DNA of 64,000 bases, from positions 1-64,000 of the forward strand of contig NZ_CP060716.1 of the NCBI RefSeq assembly GCF_014396385.1, written 5' to 3'. Numbering within the stretch: the stretch's first letter is position 1; every line of letters starts with the position of its first letter. Under the pieces are notes generated by a model that searched no databases, was not told the origin of the DNA, and saw only the letters and a list, made by a program, of their open reading frames with translations. This stretch comes from Leucobacter denitrificans. Lineage in GTDB: Bacteria > Actinomycetota > Actinomycetes > Actinomycetales > Microbacteriaceae. Made by a program: the position numbers and the translations under genes. Positions 1 to 8,220 of this stretch are shown piece after piece.

Positions 1-371
1 TGCTTGACCCCATTGCGGATAAAGCTCTCACGGGTGCTGCGTTGGTGGGTCTCGCGATTATTCTCGAGCTGCCCTGGTGGGTTGTGATTATCGTGCTCGT
101 GCGAGAGATCGGCGTCACCATCCACCGCTTGATGATTGCGAGTGACGTAGTCGTCGCGGCTGCATGGATGGGCAAGTTGAAGACTGTCGTCCAATCCGTC
201 GCGATTACGCTTGCGCTCATGCCGCTCGCTCACTTCCCGGGAGTCGTCGGCATCGTGTTTACTTGGGTGAACATCGTTACGATGTCGGCTGCCGTAGTGC
301 TCACGATTCTCAGCGGCATTGATTACGTGGCGTCGTTTATGAAGTCCCGAAAGGCCGCGGGGCGTGGGTAA
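1..371 (+). CDS. pgsA: CDP-diacylglycerol-glycerol-3-phosphate 3-phosphatidyltransferase, C-terminal part
   Basis: Only the last 122 residues lie in the window; the reading frame enters from the left edge. The first visible residues, LDPIADK, match the end of the CDP-alcohol phosphatidyltransferase signature (the last two Asp residues bind metal and act in catalysis). At least three hydrophobic helices follow, as expected for the membrane part of this family. The enzyme makes phosphatidylglycerol phosphate in the membrane. The gene overlaps the next one by 8 bases, and pgsA next to cinA/pncC and clgR is the usual actinobacterial order. The missing N-terminus prevents a check of the first half of the signature. 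Confidence 0.9.
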   Translation, partial: LDPIADKALTGAALVGLAIILELPWWVVIIVLVREIGVTIHRLMIASDVVVAAAWMGKLKTVVQSVAITLALMPLAHFPGVVGIVFTWVNIVTMSAAVVLTILSGIDYVASFMKSRKAAGRG

Positions 372-918
372 GCATCCACCCACCGAACCGCCAGTGTCGC
401 GGCTCGCTGAACAGGCCGTCGCACTTGCAACCAAGCTCGGGATCCGTATTGCGGTCGCCGAGTCCCTGACCGGAGGGCTTGTCGCGGCAACGCTTGTGGC
501 CATACCCGGCGCGTCGAAGGTATTGAGTGGCGGCATCGTGGCCTACGACACCTCGCTGAAAACCACACTCCTCGGTGTTGATCGAGACCTCTTGCAGAAG
601 ACCGGGCCGGTGGACAGCGCAGTAGCGACGCAGATGGCTGTCGGCGTGCGCGACGCTTGCGCAGTAGAAACGCCTGATGGAAGGCGCAGCGCTGACCTCG
701 GAATCTCAACGACAGGAGTCGCAGGTCCCGATCCCGATCCACAGACGGGACAAAGCGCTGGAACCGTCTGGATCGGCGTCAGTTCAAGGCTCGGGGAGCG
801 CTCAAAGCTACTTCCGCAGGTTCTGGGAGATCGGCAGTCAGTGCGGGACGCAGTTGTCTCGGCCGTGATTCTGCTGCTGGTCGAGGAACTGACAGAGATT
901 GCGGTGGATTGCGCCTAG
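364..918 (+). CDS. pncC: CinA C-terminal family nicotinamide-nucleotide amidase
   Basis: A 184-residue protein consisting only of the CinA C-terminal (PncC) domain; it lacks the N-terminal MoaB-like domain of full CinA. The AESLTGG motif at residues 32-38 holds the family's catalytic Ser (Ser34), and STTGVAGPDP near residue 120 is the second conserved loop. Known members deamidate nicotinamide mononucleotide to nicotinate mononucleotide in pyridine-nucleotide recycling. The start is GTG, inside the end of pgsA (8-base overlap), so the two are probably translationally coupled. It is cytoplasmic. The link to recA further on is positional only. Confidence 0.9.
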   Translation: MGKHPPTEPPVSRLAEQAVALATKLGIRIAVAESLTGGLVAATLVAIPGASKVLSGGIVAYDTSLKTTLLGVDRDLLQKTGPVDSAVATQMAVGVRDACAVETPDGRRSADLGISTTGVAGPDPDPQTGQSAGTVWIGVSSRLGERSKLLPQVLGDRQSVRDAVVSAVILLLVEELTEIAVDCA

Positions 919-950
919 CTTTGGGTGGGCTGAGAATTTTGGCAAAATGT

Positions 951-965
951 GAGTCGATCTGACTC
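951..965. promoter_or_regulatory. inverted repeat in the pncC-clgR gap
   Basis: GAGTC-GATCT-GACTC, perfect 5-base arms. It lies 33 bases after the pncC stop and about 150 bases before clgR. It could be a weak operator or a short hairpin; no T-run follows, so a terminator role is unlikely. Confidence 0.3.
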
Positions 966-1017
966 AAGTTCAGGAATTCTTGGGAATACACACGGTAGTC
1001 TCTTGGTTATCTCTAGT

Positions 1018-1032
1018 GTCACAATATGTGAC
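1018..1032. promoter_or_regulatory. candidate operator upstream of clgR
   Basis: GTCACA-ATA-TGTGAC, perfect 6-base arms, centred about 87 bases before the clgR start. The half-sites are in the opposite order to a Crp site (TGTGA-N6-TCACA), and the site does not resemble published ClgR boxes, so the binding protein is unknown. Confidence 0.4.
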
Positions 1033-1111
1033 GGTGGGTGCCGAATGGTTCTCCGCCAGGTAAGGTAAGTGCACAGCCGAAATGGTTTTGCAGAATACGA
1101 GGAGGTTGCAC

Positions 1112-1432
1112 ATGGTGCTCATGCGTCAAGAGATTGGTGACGTGCTCCGAGACTTCCGTCTGCAGAAGGGGCGCACGCTCCGCCAGGTTGCGGGCGATGC
1201 GAGTGTTGCACTCGGTTACCTCAGCGAGGTTGAACGCGGTCAGAAAGAAGCATCGAGCGAGATTCTCGCTGCCGTCGCCGACGCGCTCGATACGCCATTG
1301 TCGGTGGTCCTTGGTGAGGTAAGCGAGCGTCTCGCTATCGTTGAGGGGCTTTCGATGCCTATGCCAAGTCGTGTACCTGACACAGTTCCTGCCGAGTTGG
1401 TGTCTGGCTACGGCGAACTCGTTTCGCGCTAG
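1112..1432 (+). CDS. clgR: ClgR-type XRE transcriptional regulator
   Basis: A 106-residue protein with one XRE helix-turn-helix at about residues 8-65. The stretches KGRTLRQVA and [15 protein letters not shown] match the ClgR family closely. ClgR activates clpP1P2, clpC and other proteolysis and envelope-stress genes in Corynebacterium, Streptomyces and Mycobacterium, where it also sits next to pgsA. The start was placed at ATG 1112 because GAGGAGG at 1099-1105 lies 6 bases upstream; ATG 1121 is a weaker alternative, and the upstream ATG at 1082 has no such site. Oddity: the C-terminus ends in VSR rather than the small apolar residues that serve as a Clp degron in several ClgR proteins. Confidence 0.85.
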   Translation: MVLMRQEIGDVLRDFRLQKGRTLRQVAGDASVALGYLSEVERGQKEASSEILAAVADALDTPLSVVLGEVSERLAIVEGLSMPMPSRVPDTVPAELVSGYGELVSR

Positions 1433-1437
1433 GGTCG

Positions 1438-1659
1438 ATGCGGCATCGCGCGTTTCGCAAAGCAGTGGCTGAGGAGTTTGGGGAAGCCCACTCAGGCGTA
1501 CTGATGCGCGACTATTGGATCGCCTCGCTCGGGAGTACTCCCGACGAGGCGCTTTCTCATGGTGTAACTCCTCGTACGGTCTGGGAGGCTTTGTGCATTG
1601 AGTTTGAGGTGCCCGAATCGCGCCGTCACGGCCGAAGCCTCGACGATCCGCGCGAATAA
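1438..1659 (+). CDS. DUF3046 family protein
   Basis: A 73-residue protein of the actinobacterial DUF3046 family, recognised from the central D-W-x-A-x-L-G block, the GVTPRTVWEALC helix and the short length. The family is almost always next to recA in Actinobacteria and has no proven function. It starts 5 bases after the clgR stop and is probably co-transcribed with it. No signal peptide or membrane segment is present. A role in the DNA-damage response is only a guess from position. Confidence 0.85.
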   Translation: MRHRAFRKAVAEEFGEAHSGVLMRDYWIASLGSTPDEALSHGVTPRTVWEALCIEFEVPESRRHGRSLDDPRE

Positions 1660-1695
1660 GTCTTCCGTGCTTCGCGACACGCGGTCGCGAACTAT

Positions 1696-1711
1696 TCGAA
1701 TATGTGTTCGA
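1696..1711. promoter_or_regulatory. LexA binding site (SOS box) of recA
   Basis: TCGAATATGTGTTCGA, a TCGAA-N6-TTCGA palindrome close to the actinobacterial SOS consensus TCGAACRNNTGTTCGA. It lies 199 bases before the recA start. LexA, encoded at 24591-25253, is expected to bind here and repress recA. Confidence 0.9.
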
Positions 1712-1909
1712 AGAGTGTTATCGTCTTCCACAGGTGGGTAACTGGTAGAAATTCTCCACAGTTTGATCAAATTGGCTCCGAATGTCAGAGGTCAAGCGTA
1801 GGGTCTGAAACCAGAAGCCCCGTGCCTTGTCAGCAGCACTTTGGTGATGCCGTGACAGTCGGTAGGCAGCAACCCAGCGGTACACCGCGCGAACATAAAG
1901 GAAGACATC

Positions 1910-2971
1910 ATGGCAGCACCAAAGGATCGCGAGAAGGCTCTCGAATCAGCTCTCGCGCAGATCGATCGCCAGTTTGGCAAGGGCGCAATCATGCGCATGG
2001 GTAGTCAGGAACGCCAGCCGGTCGAGATTATCCCCACGGGTTCGGTCGCGCTCGATGTTGCGCTCGGCATAGGTGGACTCCCGCGGGGCCGCATTATTGA
2101 GATTTACGGGCCGGAGTCGTCGGGTAAGACGACGCTTACGCTTCACGCCATCGCGAATGCACAGCGTGGTGGAGGCATTGCTGCTTTTATCGACGCAGAG
2201 CATGCGCTCGATCCTGAGTACGCCCAGAAGCTCGGAGTCGATATCGATGCTCTGCTCGTTGCACAGCCAGATACCGGTGAGCAGGCTCTTGAGATTGCCG
2301 ACATGCTTATTCGTTCGGGGTCTGTAGACCTCGTCGTCATCGACTCCGTTGCGGCACTTGTGCCAAAGGCCGAGATTGACGGCGAAATGGGTGACAGCCA
2401 CGTTGGGCTGCAGGCGCGACTCATGTCGCAAGCGCTTCGAAAGATTACTGGCAGCTTGAACTCGACAAAGACCACTGCGATCTTTATTAACCAGTTGCGC
2501 GAGAAGGTCGGTGTCTTCTTTGGCAGCCCAGAGACCACTTCAGGCGGTAAAGCGCTGAAGTTCTATGCCTCGGTGCGACTTGATATTCGTCGAATTCAGA
2601 CCCTGAAAGACGGGCAAGAAGCGGTGGGCAACCGCACTCGTGTGAAGGTTGTGAAGAACAAGATGGCACCGCCCTTCAAGCAGGCCGAGTTCGACATCCT
2701 GTACGGCAAGGGAATCTCGCGTGAGGGTTCACTCATCGACTACGGAGTGGAACATGGGTTCATTAAGAAGAGCGGCGCTTGGTACACCTACGAAGGCGAT
2801 CAACTCGGTCAGGGCATGGAGAACTCGCGCAGGTTCCTCATTGAGCACGCAGATATTGCGGCCGAGATTGAAGAGAAGATTCTCACAAAGCTTGGAGTGA
2901 ACGGGCGCAGTGCTGAAGAGCCGACTACTGAGGTCGCGGCCGAGACTCCGAAACTCGCAGCGAGCGCGTAG
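1910..2971 (+). CDS. recA: recombinase RecA
   Basis: Full-length 353-residue RecA with no intein. The Walker A motif GPESSGKTT lies near residue 66, with [10 protein letters not shown] (Walker B) and the [10 protein letters not shown] loop region downstream. RecA forms filaments on single-stranded DNA, performs strand exchange and triggers LexA self-cleavage. GGAAG sits a few bases before the ATG. The upstream gap of 250 bases holds an SOS box at 1696-1711. recX follows after 2 bases. Confidence 0.99.
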   Translation: MAAPKDREKALESALAQIDRQFGKGAIMRMGSQERQPVEIIPTGSVALDVALGIGGLPRGRIIEIYGPESSGKTTLTLHAIANAQRGGGIAAFIDAEHALDPEYAQKLGVDIDALLVAQPDTGEQALEIADMLIRSGSVDLVVIDSVAALVPKAEIDGEMGDSHVGLQARLMSQALRKITGSLNSTKTTAIFINQLREKVGVFFGSPETTSGGKALKFYASVRLDIRRIQTLKDGQEAVGNRTRVKVVKNKMAPPFKQAEFDILYGKGISREGSLIDYGVEHGFIKKSGAWYTYEGDQLGQGMENSRRFLIEHADIAAEIEEKILTKLGVNGRSAEEPTTEVAAETPKLAASA

Positions 2972-2973
2972 TC

Positions 2974-3690
2974 ATGGCTGTGCGGTTTCTGCCGAGCCCT
3001 GAGGATCGGCCCCGGCCGCCTCGCGAGGAGCGTGGAGATCTCGCAGAGGTCATTGAGTTCCGCACGAAACTTCAGGGTTTCAGGTCAAGCGAGGAGCAAG
3101 AGGCTGATAAGGAGCCTGTTCCGGTAGCTTTGGAGCTGCCACCGGTCGGAAGCGAGGAGCGGGTTGCGCGCGACGACGCTGCTCCGGTGGCTTTAGAGCA
3201 GCCGTCGGCAGGTGCAGCTGCAGTCAAGCTTCTTGCGCGGCGCGCGCTGTCGAGCGGAGAACTGCGTCGAGCGCTCCTTGACGCAGAGTTTCCCGAAATC
3301 GACGTGGAAGAGGCTATCGCGGAGTGTGAGTCGTCGCTTTACCTGGACGATACAGACCTCGCGCGTTCTGTGACCTACAAGCTGCGCGACAGCAAGGGCG
3401 AGAGTCGCGCACGCATACGCCGAAAGCTGCGCGAACGGTTGCTGCCTGACGTAGCGATTGAGGCCGCGCTGGCCGAGCTAGACGATGAGGAAGAGTACGA
3501 GCTTCTTCAACAAACCGCGTCAGACCGAGCACGGAGAATGGTAGATCTCGACAGACAGGTTGCGGAGCGACGGCTGCTCGGATTTCTCGCGCGACGAGGA
3601 TGGGTAGGGGAACGAGCGAGCCGGGCGGTGAGAGAAGCTCTCGACGAATTGGGAGTCGGCTGGGTTAGGGGTTCAGTGCGCTTTCAGTGA
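2974..3690 (+). CDS. recX: regulatory protein RecX
   Basis: A 238-residue RecX that modulates RecA filaments. The RecX three-helix repeats occupy roughly residues 80-238 (for example ALSSGELRRAL and AARSVTYKL-like blocks). Residues 1-75 are an acidic, Pro/Ala-rich extension not needed for the fold, with an imperfect internal duplication (PVPVALELPP near residue 48, APVALEQPS near 69). It begins 2 bases after recA, so the two are co-expressed under LexA control. Family members usually have 150-200 residues, so this one is long because of the N-terminal tail. Confidence 0.93.
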   Translation: MAVRFLPSPEDRPRPPREERGDLAEVIEFRTKLQGFRSSEEQEADKEPVPVALELPPVGSEERVARDDAAPVALEQPSAGAAAVKLLARRALSSGELRRALLDAEFPEIDVEEAIAECESSLYLDDTDLARSVTYKLRDSKGESRARIRRKLRERLLPDVAIEAALAELDDEEEYELLQQTASDRARRMVDLDRQVAERRLLGFLARRGWVGERASRAVREALDELGVGWVRGSVRFQ

Positions 3691-3694
3691 CGGT

Positions 3695-3722
3695 CTGACC
3701 TCCAGCAACGCCCAGGTAGAAT
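3695..3722 (+). promoter_or_regulatory. promoter of miaB
   Basis: CTGACC (3695-3700), a 16-base spacer, then TAGAAT (3717-3722). The ATG follows 7 bases after the -10 hexamer, which suggests a leaderless or nearly leaderless transcript, although TGAGG in those 7 bases could act as a weak ribosome site. Confidence 0.6.
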
Positions 3723-3729
3723 TGAGGCC

Positions 3730-5262
3730 ATGCTTACCGCCGAGGCCACCATTATCGAACCATCGCCCGCAGCGCTCCGTTCCGACGGCACTCCGCGTAG
3801 CTATGCTGTTCGCACGCTCGGTTGCCAGATGAACGTGCACGACTCAGAGCGCATGTCTGGGTCGCTCGAGGCAGCAGGCTACGTCGCTGCCGAGAAACCT
3901 GAAGATGCCGATGTATATGTGATTAACACGTGCGCGGTTCGTGAGAACGCCGCGAACAAGCTGTACGGCAGCCTCGGTAATTTGGCGAAGACCAAGCGTG
4001 CCCGCGAGGGCATGCAGATTGCCGTTGGCGGCTGCCTCGCGCAAAAGGATCAGGGCGAGATTGTTGATAAGGCGCCATGGGTAGACGTCGTTTTCGGCAC
4101 GCACAACATGGGCTCGCTTCCCGCGCTTCTCGAGCGTGCACGCCACAACGCTGAGGCTCAGGTAGAGATACTTGAAGCACTTGAAACGTTCCCTTCTATG
4201 CTTCCGACAAAGCGCGAATCAGCGTCGAGTGGTTGGGTGTCTATTTCTGTGGGGTGCAACAACACTTGCACGTTCTGCATCGTTCCATCCCTCCGCGGCA
4301 AAGAGAAAGACCGTCGCCCCGGTGCGATCCTCGCTGAGGTGCAGGCCCTCGTCGACGACGGGGCAGTCGAAGTGACGCTGCTGGGTCAGAACGTCAACAC
4401 CTACGGAGTCGAGTTCGGTGACCGTCAGGCATTCGGCAAGCTGCTGCGTGCAATGGGCGAGGTCGAGGGTCTCGAGCGGGTTCGGTTCACGAGCCCTCAC
4501 CCGGCCGCATTCACTGACGATGTCATTGCTGCGATGGCCGAAACACCGAACGTCATGCCCTCGCTCCACATGCCGTTGCAGTCGGGTTCAGACACCATTC
4601 TCAAGGCCATGCGCCGCTCCTACCGATCGAAGAAGTTCCTCGGAATCCTCGAAGAGGTCAGGCGCCAAATCCCAAATGCGGCGATCACCACCGACATCAT
4701 TGTTGGCTTCCCTGGTGAGACCGAAGAAGACTTCCAAGAGACGCTCAGAGTCGTCGAAGAGTCGCGGTTTGCGAGCGCATTCACCTTCCAATACTCGATC
4801 CGCCCGGGAACACCCGCCGCGACAATGGAGAACCAAGTGCCTAAGGAGTTCGTGCAAGAACGCTTTGAGCGCCTCACCGCACTGCAAGACCGCATTTCCT
4901 TTGAAGAGAACCACGCCCAGATTGGTCGCACCGTCGAGGTGCTCGTTTCTGCCGGTGAAGGCCGAAAAGACGGTGCAACACACAGGCTCTCGGGTCGCTC
5001 AGAAGACAACCGGCTCGTGCACTTCGCGATTCCCGAGGGTGCCGAGGTGCCGCGACCGGGCGACACCGTCACTGCGATTGTGACATCGGCTGCGCCATTC
5101 TTCATCATTGCCGACGACACTTCGCAGTACTCGGTAAGGCGAACGCGTGCGGGTGACGCCTGGGACCGGAGGCAGGCCGACAGCTGCGGCGTGCCCGCGC
5201 CGTCTGGTGGTTCTTCTGGCGCTGTAAACCTCGGTCTGCCAACCCTTCGCGTCGGCGGGTAA
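3730..5262 (+). CDS. miaB: tRNA (adenosine(37)-N6)-dimethylallyl methylthiotransferase MiaB
   Basis: A 510-residue radical-SAM methylthiotransferase that adds the 2-methylthio group to i6A37 of tRNAs. The N-terminal domain binds the auxiliary 4Fe-4S cluster through Cys32 (LGCQMN), Cys68 (NTCAVREN) and Cys102 (GGCLAQ). The radical-SAM cluster motif is Cys176-x3-Cys180-x2-Cys183. A TRAM domain follows near residues 395-460. About 40 residues of Gly/Ser/Arg-rich tail after the TRAM domain are variable. The substrate is made by MiaA, encoded just downstream. Confidence 0.97.
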   Translation: MLTAEATIIEPSPAALRSDGTPRSYAVRTLGCQMNVHDSERMSGSLEAAGYVAAEKPEDADVYVINTCAVRENAANKLYGSLGNLAKTKRAREGMQIAVGGCLAQKDQGEIVDKAPWVDVVFGTHNMGSLPALLERARHNAEAQVEILEALETFPSMLPTKRESASSGWVSISVGCNNTCTFCIVPSLRGKEKDRRPGAILAEVQALVDDGAVEVTLLGQNVNTYGVEFGDRQAFGKLLRAMGEVEGLERVRFTSPHPAAFTDDVIAAMAETPNVMPSLHMPLQSGSDTILKAMRRSYRSKKFLGILEEVRRQIPNAAITTDIIVGFPGETEEDFQETLRVVEESRFASAFTFQYSIRPGTPAATMENQVPKEFVQERFERLTALQDRISFEENHAQIGRTVEVLVSAGEGRKDGATHRLSGRSEDNRLVHFAIPEGAEVPRPGDTVTAIVTSAAPFFIIADDTSQYSVRRTRAGDAWDRRQADSCGVPAPSGGSSGAVNLGLPTLRVGG

Positions 5263-5263
5263 C

Positions 5264-6145
5264 GTGCCGACACTCTGGGCGGTGGTCGGCGCGACTGGCA
5301 CCGGCAAGTCTGCCTACTCGCTCGATCTTGCTGAAGAGCGAACTCGCGCAACGGGTATTCCCGCCGTTATCGTGAACGCCGATGCAATGCAGCTGTATCG
5401 AGGCATGGATATCGGCACGGCAAAGCTGCCAGTAGAGGAGCGTAGAGGCATCGAGCACCGGCTGTTCAATGTTCTCAACCCCACCGAGGAAGCGACGGTT
5501 GCGTGGTATCAGCCCGAGGCGAGAGCTGCACTCGTCGAGGCATTCTCTCGCGGCGCAGATGCGATTCTTGTCGGTGGGTCGGGGCTTTACGTCTCGAGCG
5601 TAATCTTCGACTTCCAGTTTCCGCCGCGCGACGAGAAGCTGCGTGCCGAGCTTGAAACTGAGTACGAAGCAGCGGGTGTCTCCCCGCTGCTTGAGCGGCT
5701 TCGAACACTAGATGCGGCAGTCGCAGAGGCGGTTGACGCACAGAACCCAAGACGGGTGATTCGGGCGCTTGAAGTAGCACTGCTCGGTGGTGATGCTCAG
5801 GTCACGCTCCCGACCGAACCGAAGGTGTGGCACGAAGACACGCACATCGTTGGCATAGCGTGTGGACGAGAGGTGCTCGTGCAGCGTCTCGAGGAGCGTG
5901 TTGAACACATGTGGGCCGATGGAATGGTCGACGAGGTGCGTTCGCTTATTCCACACGGTATTCGCGAGGGCAAGACCGCCAGCCAAGCTATCGGGTACGC
6001 ACAGGCCCTCGCTCAGATAGACGGGCGGCTGAGTGAACGAGAGGCGATTGAAGAGACGCAGCGCCTCACGCGCAGGTACGCACGCCGTCAGGTGAGCTGG
6101 TTTAAGCGATACCCGGGCATCGAATGGGTTACGCCTGCGCGCTAG
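5264..6145 (+). CDS. miaA: tRNA dimethylallyltransferase MiaA
   Basis: A 293-residue enzyme that transfers a dimethylallyl group to A37 of UNN-reading tRNAs, supplying the substrate for MiaB. The P-loop GATGTGKS is at residues 9-16; NADAMQLYRGMDIGTAK and the later TASQAIGYAQ block are family signatures. The start is GTG, one base after the miaB stop, so the two genes are coupled. Its last 17 bases overlap the end of the convergent gene at 6129-6878. It is cytoplasmic. Confidence 0.96.
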   Translation: MPTLWAVVGATGTGKSAYSLDLAEERTRATGIPAVIVNADAMQLYRGMDIGTAKLPVEERRGIEHRLFNVLNPTEEATVAWYQPEARAALVEAFSRGADAILVGGSGLYVSSVIFDFQFPPRDEKLRAELETEYEAAGVSPLLERLRTLDAAVAEAVDAQNPRRVIRALEVALLGGDAQVTLPTEPKVWHEDTHIVGIACGREVLVQRLEERVEHMWADGMVDEVRSLIPHGIREGKTASQAIGYAQALAQIDGRLSEREAIEETQRLTRRYARRQVSWFKRYPGIEWVTPAR

Positions 6146-6878
6146 CCTCACGCTCACGAATCGTGGTGACGTCGTCGGCAGTTCCAGCCCATGCTGCAGC
6201 GTAATCGAGCGCACCCGTCGCGAGTCGCACCGGCACCTCGACCGGGAGCAGCGACTTCATGACGGCGAAGGCGTCTTGAAGCTCCTCAGTACCGAACTGG
6301 CTGCCAAACGGAAACTCGATGCGGCCCGGGGTGTTGCCTGAGGCGAGCGTGCGGAAGCGTTTGACGCGCGACGAAGGATCGCTGATCGCAGCGCAATCTG
6401 TGATGCCAATGGTGATGTTCGCCGTATTCACACCGGCACTGAGCATCGCGCGCCCAGGCGCCCCAAATAGGGTGTGCTGTGCGCGTGCCCTGAGCGCTGG
6501 GGCGGAATCGAGTGCCCACACCCCACTCACAGCAGTGAGTGGAATTACCGTGTCACCGGCGACCGTAATGCTCGAGCTCGTGATCTCGAGCACTGCGCCG
6601 TCTGGCCCGACGAAGCGCTCGGCTTTGCGCACGATCCGCCATACCCGAATGAGCGTAAGAACTGCCAACACCGAGAGCACAATTGCGGCGTACCTGAGTG
6701 ATGGCCGCGCGATGCCGTGTGGCCCCCACAGCAGCCAGGGAAGGAACGAGAGCGCGAGCAGCACAATTGCAACGATCGCGACGTTTCGACGGGCGCGTTT
6801 GGCCTCTGCTCGACGCTCTGGCGTCACCCGAAAGGAGCGCCCGGCGGCCGCTGGAGATGGAGAGGTGGGGTTTGTCAC
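6129..6878 (-). CDS. membrane protein of the FHA/FtsK locus, unknown function
   Basis: A 249-residue protein, family not recognised. An N-terminal basic region (residues 1-32) precedes two membrane helices at about 33-53 and 62-82, followed by a soluble domain of some 160 residues on the same side as the N-terminus. GTG start; it overlaps the stop of the upstream gene (6875-7486) by 4 bases, so it is the last gene of a coupled five-gene operon. Its 3' end overlaps the miaA 3' end by 17 bases. The soluble part has a short beta-rich stretch (FVGPDGAVLEITSSSITV) resembling a PH-like strand pattern, but this is not a firm assignment. Confidence 0.75.
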   Translation of the reverse strand: MTNPTSPSPAAAGRSFRVTPERRAEAKRARRNVAIVAIVLLALSFLPWLLWGPHGIARPSLRYAAIVLSVLAVLTLIRVWRIVRKAERFVGPDGAVLEITSSSITVAGDTVIPLTAVSGVWALDSAPALRARAQHTLFGAPGRAMLSAGVNTANITIGITDCAAISDPSSRVKRFRTLASGNTPGRIEFPFGSQFGTEELQDAFAVMKSLLPVEVPVRLATGALDYAAAWAGTADDVTTIREREASAQA

Positions 6879-7486
6879 TTCACGCCCACTCGATCACCAA
6901 ACACGGTCTGGTAGGTCTCAAAGTCTGCGCCCTGGAACGTGACGAGCTCCCACTGTGGGTCTTCGCGAAGATCGAACGCGTAGGTGCCCACGTAGGCCAC
7001 ACGATCTTGGTGAGAGGACCAGCCTTCGACAATGAGGTTGCCTTTCTCGGCTCCCTCATTCATCGACCCGATGACCGCGGCATCGCGCGTGCGAACGAGG
7101 TTCTGAAATTCCGCCCCCTGCTGTGATGTGCCGGGAAAGAATGCGCGGTACCCGCGCCGCAGCCGCGACCCGGTCTGCTTCCTGAAGAATCGGGGAGAGA
7201 ACTGCCAGCCGAGGAACATGGGAAGCACAGCAATTACAGGAAGCGCGAACAGGCCAATGAGCACCCCGAACCGAGACCCCACTCGTTGGTTCAGTGTTGC
7301 GGCTGTGTCTTGGTGCTCCGCAAAGTCGGCGCTCACTTCGCGCGAGTTGATGAGCAGCAGCAGCCACGCCAGAAGAATGAGTGCACCGATCCCAAAACCG
7401 ATTGCGAGCACGGCGGGTGACCTGCGCACCTCAATCTCGGGGTGCCGACGCAGACGTGTCGCGATGTCTGGGTTCTTCGAACTCAC
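6875..7486 (-). CDS. two-TM membrane protein of the FHA/FtsK locus
   Basis: A 203-residue protein, family not recognised. Two membrane helices (about residues 24-48 and 74-96) flank a short loop; the remaining 105 residues are soluble. GTG start at 7486 was chosen because GAGGAGG lies 7 bases upstream within the end of the previous gene and GTG overlaps that gene's TGA; the longer frame to 7549 has no ribosome site. The C-terminal domain and that of the next gene could interact with the FtsK-like protein at the membrane, which is inference from the operon only. Confidence 0.75.
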   Translation of the reverse strand: MSSKNPDIATRLRRHPEIEVRRSPAVLAIGFGIGALILLAWLLLLINSREVSADFAEHQDTAATLNQRVGSRFGVLIGLFALPVIAVLPMFLGWQFSPRFFRKQTGSRLRRGYRAFFPGTSQQGAEFQNLVRTRDAAVIGSMNEGAEKGNLIVEGWSSHQDRVAYVGTYAFDLREDPQWELVTFQGADFETYQTVFGDRVGVK

Positions 7487-8220
7487 TGCATTGCCTCCTC
7501 GGCAGTCTGGTGGGTGATGTGTACGTCGACTGGAACACTGCCGAGCCAAATACGGTCGCCGTGACGAAGGGATATCTGTCTGCCGCTTCGAAGAGCGAGC
7601 ACCGAGCCATCGCGCTCAACCGACGACCCATTCGCGGAGCCCGCATCTGAAATCGACGCAGCCTGCCCGTGCACCTCGATGATGGCATGTGCGCGAGAGA
7701 CCGACTTCGACTCGTCAGGAACCTCGATTGCCTGGGCGCCCGAGTTACGCGCAGTTGCCTCGGGACGGCGGCCGAGCACCGCGGTGCCGTCGATCTTCAC
7801 ACGTGAACCATCGTGCAACTGCAGCTCGATGACTCGGGTATCGGCGCTCGCGAGCTTGGGTCGCGGCGGTGGTGCAACGAGCGGCGCGGCTGCGCCGGGT
7901 CGTGGATCTGAGACCCGTTGCGACGCGTGGGTGCTCGGTAAGTCGGGAAGTGCGGGTACCTCGGGGAGCAGGAACTGCTCGATACCTCCGCGCGGCGGGG
8001 TCGGTGCGTTCGCCGCCGCGGGTGTCGCGGGGTGCGGCGCGGCATGGGAACCCGCGTGCAGCGTCGATTGCAGAGTGGGCCTCGAGGTCGTCGAGCGGGG
8101 AGCTACGACGATCTGACCGCAGTTCATGCAGTACATCGAATTCGGTCGAGCCTGCGTGCCGCAGTAGGCGCACTCGGCGCGGGTTGAAACGAACGCGGTA
8201 TTGATGGTTGAGTCGCTCAT
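7483..8220 (-). CDS. zinc-ribbon and FHA domain protein
   Basis: A 245-residue cytoplasmic protein. Residues 17-34 form a CxxC-x10-CxxC zinc ribbon (Cys17, 20, 31, 34). A disordered Pro/Ala-rich linker covers about 40-135. The C-terminal FHA domain (about 140-240) shows the usual phosphothreonine-binding landmarks: GRRPEA, SRAHAIIE and GSANGS. FHA domains dock phosphothreonine partners. No Ser/Thr kinase or phosphatase gene lies in this window. The ATG overlaps the stop of the FtsK-like gene by one base (TAATG), so its synthesis is probably tied to that protein. Confidence 0.88.
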   Translation of the reverse strand: MSDSTINTAFVSTRAECAYCGTQARPNSMYCMNCGQIVVAPRSTTSRPTLQSTLHAGSHAAPHPATPAAANAPTPPRGGIEQFLLPEVPALPDLPSTHASQRVSDPRPGAAAPLVAPPPRPKLASADTRVIELQLHDGSRVKIDGTAVLGRRPEATARNSGAQAIEVPDESKSVSRAHAIIEVHGQAASISDAGSANGSSVERDGSVLALRSGRQISLRHGDRIWLGSVPVDVHITHQTAEEAMQ

